Positions 46,180 through 54,135 of a stretch of DNA of 64,000 nt are shown in pieces. The notes under the pieces were generated by a model, which had not been told where the DNA came from, searched no databases, and was given only the letters and a program-made list of their open reading frames with translations. Source of the DNA: WVYX01 sp039592335 (lineage in GTDB: Bacteria > Gemmatimonadota > Gemmatimonadetes > Gemmatimonadales > GWC2-71-9). Numbering within the stretch: position 1 is the stretch's first letter; each line of letters begins with the position of its first letter. The position numbers and the translations under genes were made by a program. Location of the stretch: NCBI GenBank assembly GCA_039592335.1, contig JBDHBX010000016.1, positions 1 to 64,000 of the forward strand, written 5' to 3'.

Positions 46180-46749
46180 GTGGCTACCGAAGCTGACCGG
46201 CGCCGCTTCGAGGAGGAGGCGCTGCCCCACCTCGACACCGTCTACCGTGTGGCTCTCCGCCTGTCGGGAAACGAGACCCAGGCCGAGGACCTCACCCAGG
46301 AGACGATGCTCAAGGCCTTCCGGTCATGGCACCAATACCGCCCCGGCACGAATGTCCGGGCGTGGCTGCTGACCATCCTGCGCCACACGTTCATCAACGA
46401 GTACCGCAAGGCCAAGCGGGCGGCGACCGAAGTGGACGTCACACATCTCGAGCCGTTCACGGTGTTCCACCATGTGCAGGACGCCGATCCTGAAGGGACC
46501 TTCTTCAATCAACTCGTGGACGAGGACGTCCTGAAGGCGATCGACCGCCTGCCGGATGAATTTCGGGAGACCCTCGTATTGAGCGACGTGGAGGGGCTTC
46601 CCTACGCCGAGATCGCCAAGATCACGGAGGTGCCGGTCGGAACGGTGAAGTCGCGTCTGTTCCGGGCGCGGCAGGCGCTCCAGAAGGAGCTCCACGACTA
46701 CGCCGTGGAGATGGGGTACATCAAAGGGCGGAAGGAAGGGGACGCATGA
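46180..46749 (+). CDS. ECF sigma factor, SigR/RpoE-like
   Basis: This 189-residue sigma factor has region 2 (about 15-85; 'AEDLTQETMLKAFRSWHQY') and region 4 (about 125-175; 'LSDVEGLPYAEIAKITEVPVGTVKSRLFRARQAL' pattern). I start it at a GTG at 46180, since no ATG lies in frame; the exact start is uncertain. Its stop overlaps the anti-sigma gene (ATGA). The actinobacterial SigR-RsrA pair responds to disulfide stress, and the partner's Cys/His spacing suggests a similar role here. Confidence 0.85.
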   Translation: MATEADRRRFEEEALPHLDTVYRVALRLSGNETQAEDLTQETMLKAFRSWHQYRPGTNVRAWLLTILRHTFINEYRKAKRAATEVDVTHLEPFTVFHHVQDADPEGTFFNQLVDEDVLKAIDRLPDEFRETLVLSDVEGLPYAEIAKITEVPVGTVKSRLFRARQALQKELHDYAVEMGYIKGRKEGDA

Positions 46750-47015
46750 CGGACCAACAGCCTCGAGACATCGACTGCGGCGAGGCACTCGATCGCCTGT
46801 ATGAGTACATCGACAAGGAACTCACGCCGGTGCGCTCCGAGGAGGTGCGCATTCACCTCGAGCAGTGCGCCCCGTGCCTCGCCATCACCAACTTCGAGGA
46901 CTCCTACGTGCGGTTCCTCGAGGCCCGCACCCGCGTCCAGGGAGCTCCCGAGGCACTGAAGAAGCGCATCCTCCAGCAGCTGCTGTTCGAGACTGGAGAG
47001 CACCAGGCTCGATGA
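46746..47015 (+). CDS. RsrA-like zinc-binding anti-sigma factor
   Basis: The 89-residue protein has the ZAS signature H-x3-C-x2-C (HLEQCAPC) plus an upstream Cys. The residues fall at Cys11, His37, Cys41 and Cys44, the same numbers as in Streptomyces RsrA. In that protein oxidation forms a disulfide, releases zinc and frees the sigma factor. No membrane helix is present. Overlaps with both neighbours (ATGA at each end) indicate coupling. Confidence 0.88.
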   Translation: MTDQQPRDIDCGEALDRLYEYIDKELTPVRSEEVRIHLEQCAPCLAITNFEDSYVRFLEARTRVQGAPEALKKRILQQLLFETGEHQAR

Positions 47016-47773
47016 CGCCGGCGGCCGCGGTCGCGCTGGCCGCCGGGCTCGCCCTGGCTGGACGCGCGATCGGCTGGCTCACCCCGAGCGGGACCGTCGC
47101 CGCCGCCCTCGTGGGCGCGGCGATTTTCACAGGCGGCGGCCTACCGGGCGCCGCCCTGCTCGCCCTGTTCTTCGTCTCCGGCAGCGCCCTCACCTATCGG
47201 TCCGGCGCATCTCGCGCCGAGCTGCCCATGACTCAGCGGCACGGCCGCACCGGGCGGCAAGTGCTGGCCAACGGCGCCTGGGCCGCGGCCGGCGCCCTGC
47301 TCCTGACCGTCGGCGAGGCCGGCTGGGCGGTCATGGCGGGGGCCTTGGCCACCGCCCAGGCCGATACGTGGGCCACCGAGATCGGCGCGCGCGCGACCCG
47401 GCCGACCCGGCTGATCACGTCAGGGCGACCCGTCACACCCGGCACGTCGGGAGGCGTGACGGCGCTGGGCACCGCCGGCGGGTTGCTGGGCGCCACGCTG
47501 ATGGGCGGTCTGGCGGCGTTACTCGGGATCCCCACGGCCGTCGCCCTGGCAGCAGTCACCGGGGGCATCCTCGGCATGCTCGCCGACTCGGTCCTCGGCG
47601 CCACCCTTCAGGGGGTGTACTACTGCGACCGCTGCGCCATGCAAACCGAATGGGCCGTGCACCGCTGTGGCGAGCGGGCACGACCCGTACGTGGACTCCG
47701 ATGGGTGGGAAACGACGGCGTGAACTTCGTGGCCACCGGGCTGGGAGCCGCGGTGGCCATCGCCCTCTACTGA
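47012..47773 (+). CDS. DUF92 membrane protein
   Basis: The 253-residue polytopic protein has about six membrane helices and the DUF92 patterns 'ADTWATEIG' and 'TPGTSGGVTALGT'. Plant VTE6 (phytyl-phosphate kinase) is in this family; the bacterial reaction is not established. A Cys pair (YYCDRC) and a later Cys lie before the last helix. Translation is coupled to the anti-sigma gene, so it may belong to the same regulon. Confidence 0.8.
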   Translation: MTPAAAVALAAGLALAGRAIGWLTPSGTVAAALVGAAIFTGGGLPGAALLALFFVSGSALTYRSGASRAELPMTQRHGRTGRQVLANGAWAAAGALLLTVGEAGWAVMAGALATAQADTWATEIGARATRPTRLITSGRPVTPGTSGGVTALGTAGGLLGATLMGGLAALLGIPTAVALAAVTGGILGMLADSVLGATLQGVYYCDRCAMQTEWAVHRCGERARPVRGLRWVGNDGVNFVATGLGAAVAIALY

Positions 47774-47883
47774 TCCTTGAACTTGGCCAACCGATACACG
47801 AGTGAGACGGCGTAAGCCAGCACTACGACCGCCGCGATGACATACGCGGCCACCATGTAGCCGCCGTTGTCAGGCATTTGCAT
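47767..47883 (-). CDS. ccmD: CcmD-like small membrane protein
   Basis: This 38-residue protein (MQMPDNGGYM, then one membrane helix, then basic YRLAKFKDQ) has the size, topology and position of CcmD, which helps release holo-CcmE from CcmABC. It overlaps the ccmC stop by 14 bases and the convergent DUF92 gene by 7. An ATG two codons later is also possible. Confidence 0.75.
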   Translation of the reverse strand: MQMPDNGGYMVAAYVIAAVVVLAYAVSLVYRLAKFKDQ

Positions 47884-48574
47884 CGACCGTCTCCTCCTCC
47901 CGAATATCGCGCAGCACTGTCAGCGCATGGCGCATGAGCAAGAAGCCGATGAACAGCGCCGTGAACACTCCGATCGAGATCAGCAGCGTGGTGAGCATGG
48001 CGCCGGGGAGCGACGGGCGCTCCGGCTTCAGGAGCACCGGCTCCGGATGCAGCGTGCGGAACCAGTACACCGTGACGTGAATGAAGGGCACCAGCGCGAG
48101 GGCCATCACACCCAGCACCGCGGAGAACCTGGCCCGAATCTCGAAGTCGTTGAATGCACCCCGCAGCACGAGGTAGCCTACGAAGAGCAGGAAGATGAAC
48201 AGCGTGGAGGTGAGCCGGGCGTCCCAGGTCCACCACGTGCCCCAGACCGGCTTTCCCCACAGCGGGCCAGTCGTGAGCATCACGACGGAGAACGCCACGC
48301 CCACCTCGGCCGACGAACTGGCGACGAGGTCGAACTTGCGGTCCCTCGTGATGAGGTACAGCAGGCTGAGCAGCCCCGTCACCGCGAACGCCAGCAGTCC
48401 GGCCCAGGCGGCCGGGGCGTGAACATAGAAGATCTTCTGTGCAAGCCCCTGAAGTCGCTCGACCGGCGTGTAGACGAGGGCGCGAATGTACACCCCCGTC
48501 AGCCCCAGGAGCGCCAGTCCGGTGATCACGGTACCACGACGCGCGGACCGGATCGCTCGTTCACGGCGTGTCAT
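47870..48574 (-). CDS. ccmC: Heme handling protein CcmC
   Basis: This 234-residue protein has six membrane helices and the tryptophan-rich periplasmic motif (VWGTWWTWDARLTS) that holds heme. Flanking His ligands are in YVHAPAAW and near RTLHPEPV. CcmC loads heme on CcmE. It overlaps ccmB by 4 bases (ATGA). CcmE, CcmF and CcmH are not in the window. Confidence 0.92.
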   Translation of the reverse strand: MTRRERAIRSARRGTVITGLALLGLTGVYIRALVYTPVERLQGLAQKIFYVHAPAAWAGLLAFAVTGLLSLLYLITRDRKFDLVASSSAEVGVAFSVVMLTTGPLWGKPVWGTWWTWDARLTSTLFIFLLFVGYLVLRGAFNDFEIRARFSAVLGVMALALVPFIHVTVYWFRTLHPEPVLLKPERPSLPGAMLTTLLISIGVFTALFIGFLLMRHALTVLRDIREEETVDANA

Positions 48575-49257
48575 TCTTCCAGAATCGCCTCGAAGAGAAG
48601 GAGTGAGAGAGTGAAGAAGATAATGACAAAGGCCGCCAGCATGCTAAGCCAGCCCGTCAACTCGTCGAACGGACGGAGCGCCACGATGCGCCGCGTGAGC
48701 TGCACGGCCGCGACGATCGGCGGGAACAGGAACGGCAGCAGCAGCACCGGAAGCATCACCTCCGAGAACCGCGTGCGCACCACGATGGCGCTGAACAGGG
48801 TACCCACGGCCACGAAGCCCGTCGTGGCCAGGAATATCACCAGCAGCAGCAGTCCCAGCTGGCGCCAGAGGGGAACATCGTAGAAGAGAATGAACAACGG
48901 GAGCGACACCAGCTCCACGATGCCCACGAACACCAGATTGCCCAGCACCTTCCCGAGGAAGATCGCCGTCGGCGTGGCCGGGCTGAGCCGCAGGCCGTCC
49001 ACCGCCCGGTTCTCCCGCTCCAGCAGGAAGGCTCGGTTCAACCCGAGCATGCCCGCGAACGTGAACGTCACCCACAGCGCCCCCGGGGCGAGATCCAGAT
49101 CGCTCACCGCCGTAGCGTCACGGGCGAAGTAGAGAATCGTGAGGACGAGGATCGCGAACACCAGGGACGAGAAGAGCGCGGTCTTCGTGCGCTGCTCGAC
49201 CAGCAGGTCCTTGCCCGCCACCGCCAGGCACGCGCGCAGCGTGTCGTAGCTACTCAC
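48571..49257 (-). CDS. ccmB: Heme exporter permease CcmB
   Basis: The 228-residue product has six membrane helices and a typical CcmB start (KDLLVEQRTKTALFSSL), with FTFAGMLGLNRAF in the second helix region. It forms the ABC complex CcmA2B with the ATPase. The gene overlaps ccmA by 8 bases and ccmC by 4. Confidence 0.9.
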   Translation of the reverse strand: MSSYDTLRACLAVAGKDLLVEQRTKTALFSSLVFAILVLTILYFARDATAVSDLDLAPGALWVTFTFAGMLGLNRAFLLERENRAVDGLRLSPATPTAIFLGKVLGNLVFVGIVELVSLPLFILFYDVPLWRQLGLLLLVIFLATTGFVAVGTLFSAIVVRTRFSEVMLPVLLLPFLFPPIVAAVQLTRRIVALRPFDELTGWLSMLAAFVIIFFTLSLLLFEAILEE

Positions 49258-49924
49258 CGGCCGCCAGCTCCCGGTAGCGTGTCACGACGTCCTCCGCATC
49301 GCCGCACGGCTCCAGCGCAACCATCCGCCCGGACACCATGTAGCCGACCCGGTCCGCGGAACCCACCAGCTCGACCAGCTGGTGGCTGGCGATCATCATC
49401 CCCGCTCTGCTCGCCTTCAGCTCGGCCAGCACCTCGATCACGGTGCGCGACGCGGCGTCGTCGAGGCCCGTCAGCGGCTCGTCGAGCAGGAGTACGCGGG
49501 GCTCCGGGAGCAGCGCGCGGGCGATCGCGAGTCTCTGGAGCATGCCCCGACTGAAGGTCCCGATACGCTCGTCGCCCACGTGCAGCAGACCCATCCGATC
49601 CAGCAGCGAATCCATGCGTGTGCGATCGCTCGTGCCGTGCAGCCGACCAAAAAAGCGGAGGTTCTCCCGCGCCGTGAGCGCGTCGTACATCATCGTGTGG
49701 TGCGCCACCATCCCGATGGCGCCATGCCGCTCGACCCGTCCCTTGGAAGCCTTGAGCAGTCCCGAGACGACGCGCAGCAGGGTTGTCTTCCCTGCCCCGT
49801 TGCCACCCACAAGGAGTACCGCCTCACCGGGGGTCACCTCGAGAGACACGTCCCGGACCGCCCAGCGGTAGCCGAAACGGCGGAAGACGCCGTGCAGGGA
49901 GAGCGTGGGATCAGCCTGCGGCAT
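49250..49924 (-). CDS. ccmA: Heme exporter ATP-binding protein CcmA
   Basis: This 224-residue ABC ATPase has Walker A GGNGAGKTT, signature FSRGMLQRL (in place of LSGGQ) and Walker B LLLDEPLTG. I choose the ATG at 49924, which has GGAG upstream; an ATG 21 bases earlier is also possible. Both starts overlap the receiver gene upstream. Confidence 0.88.
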   Translation of the reverse strand: MPQADPTLSLHGVFRRFGYRWAVRDVSLEVTPGEAVLLVGGNGAGKTTLLRVVSGLLKASKGRVERHGAIGMVAHHTMMYDALTARENLRFFGRLHGTSDRTRMDSLLDRMGLLHVGDERIGTFSRGMLQRLAIARALLPEPRVLLLDEPLTGLDDAASRTVIEVLAELKASRAGMMIASHQLVELVGSADRVGYMVSGRMVALEPCGDAEDVVTRYRELAAGE

Positions 49925-50279
49925 CGATCCGCTCCGCGAGTTCATCCAGCGTGTACGGCTTGATGAGATACCCGCTGTGTCCTATGCCCAGGACTTCGAC
50001 CAGCGGCTCGATGCTGGTGTACGCGGTAGTGATCACCACCGGGGTGTCGGGGCGATCGGCGCGGATCAGGCGCAGAAGGTCTATGCCGTCGGTGTCGGGG
50101 AGCCGCATGTCCAACACGATGACATCCGGCTTGAAGCTCGCGAGTTGGGGGAGCGCTTCCGCTCCGGTCCCCGCGAATGCCATCTCGTAGCGCGCTCCGT
50201 AGGCGCGCTGGTAGGCACTGCGGAGGTCGGCCTCGTCCTCGATGAACAGAACCCTGCGGCGAACGTCTGTGGGAGTCAT
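49911..50279 (-). CDS. Single-domain response regulator
   Basis: The 122-residue product is a bare receiver domain: acidic residues in FIEDEADL, phospho-Asp in VIVLDMRLPD, Thr in VITTAYTS and Lys in LIKPY. No output domain is present, as in CheY/Spo0F-type proteins. It sits between the STAS gene and ccmA, overlapping ccmA by 14 bases. No partner kinase lies nearby. Its link to cytochrome c maturation is positional only. Confidence 0.85.
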   Translation of the reverse strand: MTPTDVRRRVLFIEDEADLRSAYQRAYGARYEMAFAGTGAEALPQLASFKPDVIVLDMRLPDTDGIDLLRLIRADRPDTPVVITTAYTSIEPLVEVLGIGHSGYLIKPYTLDELAERIDAAG

Positions 50280-50325
50280 ACCCGTGCTGTTTCCAGGCGG
50301 CTGCAATATAGCACAGGGCGCTGGC

Positions 50326-50643
50326 TCAGGCGGGATCCGCCTCCTCGATCTCGAAGAGCCCGTCGGTCTTGGTGAGCACGAGGATGGCCCGAATCTCTTC
50401 GGTGGGGCCGCGGAGCCGAATCACGTTGCCGCCGGGCACCGCCCGGCGTCGCACCATGACCAGGGCCCTCAGTCCTGCGCTGTCCAGGTGCTGCGTGGCG
50501 CGCATGTCCACCACGAGCCTGCCCCTTCCCTCACGCAACAGGTCCATGAGCTCCCCGGCCGCTCGGCGGAACGTATCACACGTTTCCAGATCGAGACGCT
50601 CGGGAGCCAGCAGGATCTGCTCGCTTCGGGAACCGGTCGTCAC
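50326..50643 (-). CDS. STAS-domain protein (anti-sigma antagonist type)
   Basis: The 105-residue product matches SpoIIAA-like STAS domains, with the phosphorylatable Ser in ATQHLDSAGLRAL. The start is GTG at 50643, set by GGAGGAG 7 bases upstream; a longer frame to 50763 has no such site. No anti-sigma kinase of the SpoIIAB type is in the window. The gene starts the run leading into receiver-ccmABCD. Confidence 0.8.
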   Translation of the reverse strand: MTTGSRSEQILLAPERLDLETCDTFRRAAGELMDLLREGRGRLVVDMRATQHLDSAGLRALVMVRRRAVPGGNVIRLRGPTEEIRAILVLTKTDGLFEIEEADPA

Positions 50644-50681
50644 TGGACCACTCCTCCGGGGCAGCGCGAACGCACACCGCT

Positions 50682-50710
50682 CCTCGCCCTCACAAGTAAA
50701 GAGGGCGAGG
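50682..50710. other. Hairpin in the STAS gene leader
   Basis: A perfect 10-bp stem (50682-50691 with 50701-50710, loop of 9) lies about 40 bases before the STAS start. The T-rich part is in the loop (TTTACTTG on the minus strand), not after the stem, so it is not a standard terminator of the upstream vkor gene. Confidence 0.4.
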
Positions 50711-50794
50711 GCAGTGGTTTCCAGGTACTTCGTCACAGGTTTGTACGGAGCGCAGCGCCTCACGGCCGCCTCACGCTCCGGGAGGATTCGGGGC

Positions 50795-51232
50795 TCAGCG
50801 CGGTTGGGGAGCTCTCGACGTGGCTCGCATCCCGGCGAGCGCCATCACGAAGATCAACGCGATGATGACTGCTGAGGCAATGCACCAGCGGCACCAGGCG
50901 TGGATCACGGCCGCCTCGAGATAGCTGAGGTAGGCGGTGAAACCCACACCGACGCCGGAGACCAATGCCATCAGGAGGGTCGGCTCCCGACGCTCGACCC
51001 ACCGGGGCTGCAACCCGACGAGGCTCACGCCTAGGAGCACCACGTACCCCACCATCCCCCAGAACGGAACCGGCACTCCCAGGAAGTCGGCGTACTCGGA
51101 GAGCTGCACCGTCTCGCAGCCACCGTCCCCACAGGCCAGCAAGCCCAGAAAGCCCACCTTCCAGAGCCAGAGGTAGAGGCTGATGAAGAACCCGATCACC
51201 GAGAGCGCGGCGATCGCCATCCGGTGCGTCAT
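50795..51232 (-). CDS. VKOR-family disulfide-generating membrane protein
   Basis: This 145-residue protein has four membrane helices, the loop Cys pair Cys34/Cys39 and the active-site CxxC Cys114/Cys117 (CRWC). Bacterial VKOR proteins replace DsbB: they reoxidise DsbA and pass electrons to quinone. The start overlaps the dsbA-like stop (ATGA), which supports a functional pair. Confidence 0.88.
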   Translation of the reverse strand: MTHRMAIAALSVIGFFISLYLWLWKVGFLGLLACGDGGCETVQLSEYADFLGVPVPFWGMVGYVVLLGVSLVGLQPRWVERREPTLLMALVSGVGVGFTAYLSYLEAAVIHAWCRWCIASAVIIALIFVMALAGMRATSRAPQPR

Positions 51233-51906
51233 TGGCTCTCGGCCGGCATCGCCCGCGTCACCAACGCGCGCAGACTATCGTAGGAGATGGCGCCGGCGAC
51301 CATGAGGCCCCCGATGATGAAGGTCGGCGTAGATTGTATCCCCATGGTCAGAGCCTGCTCCTTCGTGGCCAGGATGCGCCCGAGGTACCGCTGCTCGTCC
51401 ATGCAGTCGTCGTACTGGTCCATGTTCACGCCCAGGTCCCGGGCGTAGCCCCGGAAGGTCCGCCCGGGACGCCGACCCTCCATCCAGCGGCGCTGATTGT
51501 AGAAGAGCTGGTCGTGCATCGGCCAGAACAGCCCCTGCTCACCGGTGCATGCCGCCGCCTGGTGCGCCAGATTCCCCGCATCGTGACCGCCCAGCAGGAA
51601 GTCGCGATACACCCACCGGACCATCCCCGCACTGATGAGCCGCTCCCGCACGTCGGGCTTCGTGAGAATCGCAAACTGCGCGCACCAGGGACACGCGAAG
51701 TTGGAGTACTCGATGATCTCGACGGGCGCGGAGTCCGACCCCAGGGTGTACCCCTCGAAGGCCGTGGCGCTCACCGGTACCGGCCCCACCTCCCGGGGTC
51801 CGGCGTCCCGGCTGCTCTGCCGCGCCCACCAGATCCCCGCCGCTCCCGCTACCGCCAGCACGACGAGACCGAGGTAGAAGGGCTTCAGGTTCCTTGACTG
51901 CGCCAT
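51229..51906 (-). CDS. DsbA-like thiol-disulfide oxidoreductase
   Basis: The 225-residue protein is anchored by an N-terminal helix (about 9-27) and has a DsbA-type thioredoxin fold with active site Cys72-Pro-Trp-Cys75 and a cis-Pro segment (QSTPTFIIGG). It would put disulfides into exported proteins, using VKOR as its oxidant. Two further Cys residues lie in the helical insert (AACTG, DDCMD). It overlaps the upstream small gene by 22 bases. Confidence 0.88.
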   Translation of the reverse strand: MAQSRNLKPFYLGLVVLAVAGAAGIWWARQSSRDAGPREVGPVPVSATAFEGYTLGSDSAPVEIIEYSNFACPWCAQFAILTKPDVRERLISAGMVRWVYRDFLLGGHDAGNLAHQAAACTGEQGLFWPMHDQLFYNQRRWMEGRRPGRTFRGYARDLGVNMDQYDDCMDEQRYLGRILATKEQALTMGIQSTPTFIIGGLMVAGAISYDSLRALVTRAMPAESQ

Positions 51907-52184
51907 GTCTCACCATCCTCCTCGTCGCCCAGATCCGGCGACTCCATTTGTTCGCGCGCCTGCTCGACGATCCGCCGACTCTTGGCCACTTCCGGGGTAT
52001 CGTACGTCGAGCGCACCTCGTAGTGGAAGAGCTCGCTGCGGGCGTCGCCCATGAGCCTGATCAGCTCGGGGCCGGCGGCGAGCAGCGTGTCGTCATCCGT
52101 CAGCCCTCTGATCCGCGCGGCGAGACCACGCAAGAGCTCCACCAAACGCCTCCTGCGGGCGTCGTCGTACGTCGGCTCGGACAT
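51885..52184 (-). CDS. Small charged protein of unknown function
   Basis: The 99-residue product is soluble, helical and acidic at the C-terminus. A Leu-rich 'RRLVELLRGLAARIRGL' helix follows the N-terminus. I do not recognise a family. It is the first gene of the dsbA-vkor operon and its end overlaps dsbA. Confidence 0.6.
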   Translation of the reverse strand: MSEPTYDDARRRRLVELLRGLAARIRGLTDDDTLLAAGPELIRLMGDARSELFHYEVRSTYDTPEVAKSRRIVEQAREQMESPDLGDEEDGETWRSQGT

Positions 52185-52213
52185 GCTTCACTCCTTGGGA
52201 GGTGGGCACCGCA

Positions 52214-52233
52214 CCGATCACACGTCTGATCGG
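52214..52233. promoter_or_regulatory. Possible operator dyad in divergent spacer
   Basis: CCGATCA, six bases, TGATCGG forms a perfect 7-bp dyad. It lies 30 bases upstream of the minus-strand small gene and 120 bases upstream of the plus-strand one, a place where a dimeric regulator could act. Confidence 0.35.
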
Positions 52234-52279
52234 ATGTTTGACCACTGCAATCTACTCACAGCGCGGTGTTCGCACCGGA

Positions 52280-52308
52280 TTGCATGGGGCGCTGACACTG
52301 TTTACGTT
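52280..52308 (+). promoter_or_regulatory. Weak candidate promoter for the small plus-strand gene
   Basis: TTGCAT (52280-52285), a 17-base spacer and TACGTT (52303-52308) lie 45 bases before the ATG. Each box matches about three of six consensus positions. Confidence 0.3.
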
Positions 52309-52353
52309 TGGTACGCAGAAACCCAGCGCCCATCAATCAACGACAACAGGTGT

Positions 52354-52623
52354 ATGAGCAGAAAGCGTATGCAGCAGCCGAAGACCGAGAACCCATCGGC
52401 GCTCGACCGGGCCCGGGACGAGTTGTACAGCCACATCCTGCGGTGCGGTGTCCTCCAGGCACAGATCGAGCACCAGAAGGACTGGTTCGACGACACCATC
52501 GAGTACATGGCTGAGCGGTACACTGCGCTGACCGAGGAGGAGCTGACCGAGCTCCGCGGCCTCGGTGAGCGGTACTGCCAACCGGTGATCCGCCACAACC
52601 CACCGGTCGGCGCCACGAGCTGA
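52354..52623 (+). CDS. Small helical protein of unknown function
   Basis: This 89-residue soluble protein starts with a basic MSRKRMQQPK and continues with helices containing 'ELYSHILRCGVLQAQ' and 'TEEELTELRGLGERY'. I do not recognise a family. The ATG at 52354 has AGG upstream, and a terminator follows the stop, so it is a single-gene unit. Confidence 0.65.
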   Translation: MSRKRMQQPKTENPSALDRARDELYSHILRCGVLQAQIEHQKDWFDDTIEYMAERYTALTEEELTELRGLGERYCQPVIRHNPPVGATS

Positions 52624-52654
52624 CGTCGATCGCGGTTGTCGGTGCATAGGGATA

Positions 52655-52680
52655 CCCCGCTCTGAAAGCGGGGTTCTTTG
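52655..52680 (+). terminator. Rho-independent terminator
   Basis: A 7-bp GC stem (52655-52661 with 52667-52673) is followed by TTCTTTGTT on the plus strand, about 30 bases past the stop of the small gene. Confidence 0.75.
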
Positions 52681-52694
52681 TTGCCCGCCGCCGA

Positions 52695-53159
52695 CTACGG
52701 GCGGCCCGATCCGAGCCGCAACCGCACCCCTGCCACGAGACGCAGACCGCCCGCGAGACCCACCTCCGCGAACCACCCCCGCCTTCCACCGGGGCTCGAC
52801 TCCACCCCCAGCACGACCAGGATGTACTCGGTACTCTCGACGTCGGTGAAGGTGACCGACGCTCCACCCCCGGCGTAGGGGGTCACTCCGCGGCGTCGGA
52901 ACGGGCTGAGATGGTAGGACACCATTGCCTCGACCCGGCCGGCGAAGTCACCCTCCCAGCTCCCGGCGCTCGCGAGCAGCCCCAGCCGAAGCCGTCCCCG
53001 CGTACGATAGGCGTATCCCAGTCCGCCGCCGGCGAACTGCCTCGCGGTCACGGTCGCCACCGCCTGCGCCTGGAGCTCGTGCATTCCCTGCGCGCGAGCC
53101 GGGGTCCCCAGCGCCCCGAGCCCGAGCAGTAGGAGGGGAACGACCCTATGCCAGCTCAA
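52695..53159 (-). CDS. Small outer-membrane beta-barrel protein
   Basis: The 154-residue product has a signal peptide (about 1-23, ending TPARA) followed by Gln at the mature N-terminus. The rest is alternating-polarity strands with Gly and aromatic residues, such as GGGLGYAYRTRGRLRLGLL, and ends in a short basic tail. This suggests an eight-stranded barrel. No specific family is recognised. It overlaps the osmC-like gene by 14 bases. Confidence 0.65.
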   Translation of the reverse strand: MSWHRVVPLLLLGLGALGTPARAQGMHELQAQAVATVTARQFAGGGLGYAYRTRGRLRLGLLASAGSWEGDFAGRVEAMVSYHLSPFRRRGVTPYAGGGASVTFTDVESTEYILVVLGVESSPGGRRGWFAEVGLAGGLRLVAGVRLRLGSGRP

Positions 53160-53562
53160 TGTCGTACTCGATGGGAATATCGGGGGCCAGCGAGCTCAAC
53201 ACCGAGCAGTACTTCTCCACCGAGAGGCTGACGGCGCGCTCGGCCTTCGCGCGATCCAGCTCCTCGCCGGTGAGCCGGAAGCGCAGTCGCAGAGAGACAT
53301 AACGCCGGGGCTCCTCATCGCGGCGCGTCCCCTCGACCGCAATCGAGACTTCGCGCAGCCGAACACGCATCTTCTTGAGAATCACCACCACGTCGGCGCC
53401 GGCGCATCCGCCGGCCGCGAGCAGCAGGGCGACCATGGGACTCGGCCCAGCCTCACCATCGCCATCGATATAAACCGCGCGCGTGACGGGCTCGGTGCCG
53501 GCGCCCGAGAAGCGCAGCCCCTCCCCCGACCACGCCAACTCCACCGCTCTCACCTGTGGCAC
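53146..53562 (-). CDS. OsmC/Ohr-family protein
   Basis: The 138-residue protein has the OsmC-family pattern: a first Cys in AAGGCAGADVV and a second in SVEKYCSVL, the pair that reduces organic hydroperoxides. Length is normal. It is followed directly by the small barrel gene. Confidence 0.85.
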   Translation of the reverse strand: MPQVRAVELAWSGEGLRFSGAGTEPVTRAVYIDGDGEAGPSPMVALLLAAGGCAGADVVVILKKMRVRLREVSIAVEGTRRDEEPRRYVSLRLRFRLTGEELDRAKAERAVSLSVEKYCSVLSSLAPDIPIEYDIELA

Positions 53563-53563
53563 G

Positions 53564-54103
53564 TCAGGACCCCCTTCGGGTCGTCAGTCCGATGAACACC
53601 CGGTGCCGGCGGAAGGCATCCTGTGGATGGTATTCGACCAGCCAGTTCATTCCTTCCCGCAAGCGCATTTCGAACCCCAGGACGAACTGCAGCCACAGCT
53701 CCGGACAGTTGGGGTCGGCTTCGCACTCGGCCCGTCCGAACAGTCCCACGCCCCCTCCCACATACGGAATGGCCGTGGCACTGTCCGGCATGAAGCGGTA
53801 GACCAACTCCAGGCTCGTCACATAGGTGTTGTCGATGTTGAGGAAGCCGAGCTCACCCGAGAGACGCACGCGGAGCCGGTCGTCGGCCACGTAGCCGAGA
53901 TCGAGCGCCAGACTCACCACCGCCTGACCCTCACCCTCGAAGTCCGCCCCCAGCCTGGCTCCAAACCCGAACAGGCCGACCTTGGCCCACGGCACCCGCG
54001 TCTCCACCGGGACCGTGTCCGCAAGAGACGGCTCCTGTTCCGGTTCCTGCGCGGCGAGCGGCGCGGCGATCAGCAGCGAAAGAAGCGCTGGTGCGATTCG
54101 CAT
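53564..54103 (-). CDS. Outer-membrane beta-barrel protein
   Basis: This 179-residue protein has a signal peptide (about 1-18, ending PLAA) with Gln next, a Glu/Pro-rich linker and a barrel-like domain of alternating strands. The strand 'IPYVGGGVGLFG' resembles OmpW/OmpA-like small barrels. A Cys pair (AECEADPNCP) may form an outer-loop disulfide. The ATG at 54103 is the only one that gives a good signal peptide. It ends one base before the osmC-like gene. Confidence 0.68.
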   Translation of the reverse strand: MRIAPALLSLLIAAPLAAQEPEQEPSLADTVPVETRVPWAKVGLFGFGARLGADFEGEGQAVVSLALDLGYVADDRLRVRLSGELGFLNIDNTYVTSLELVYRFMPDSATAIPYVGGGVGLFGRAECEADPNCPELWLQFVLGFEMRLREGMNWLVEYHPQDAFRRHRVFIGLTTRRGS

Positions 54104-54135
54104 GAGTCGAGTCCCGTCATGCCCACGCCGACACC

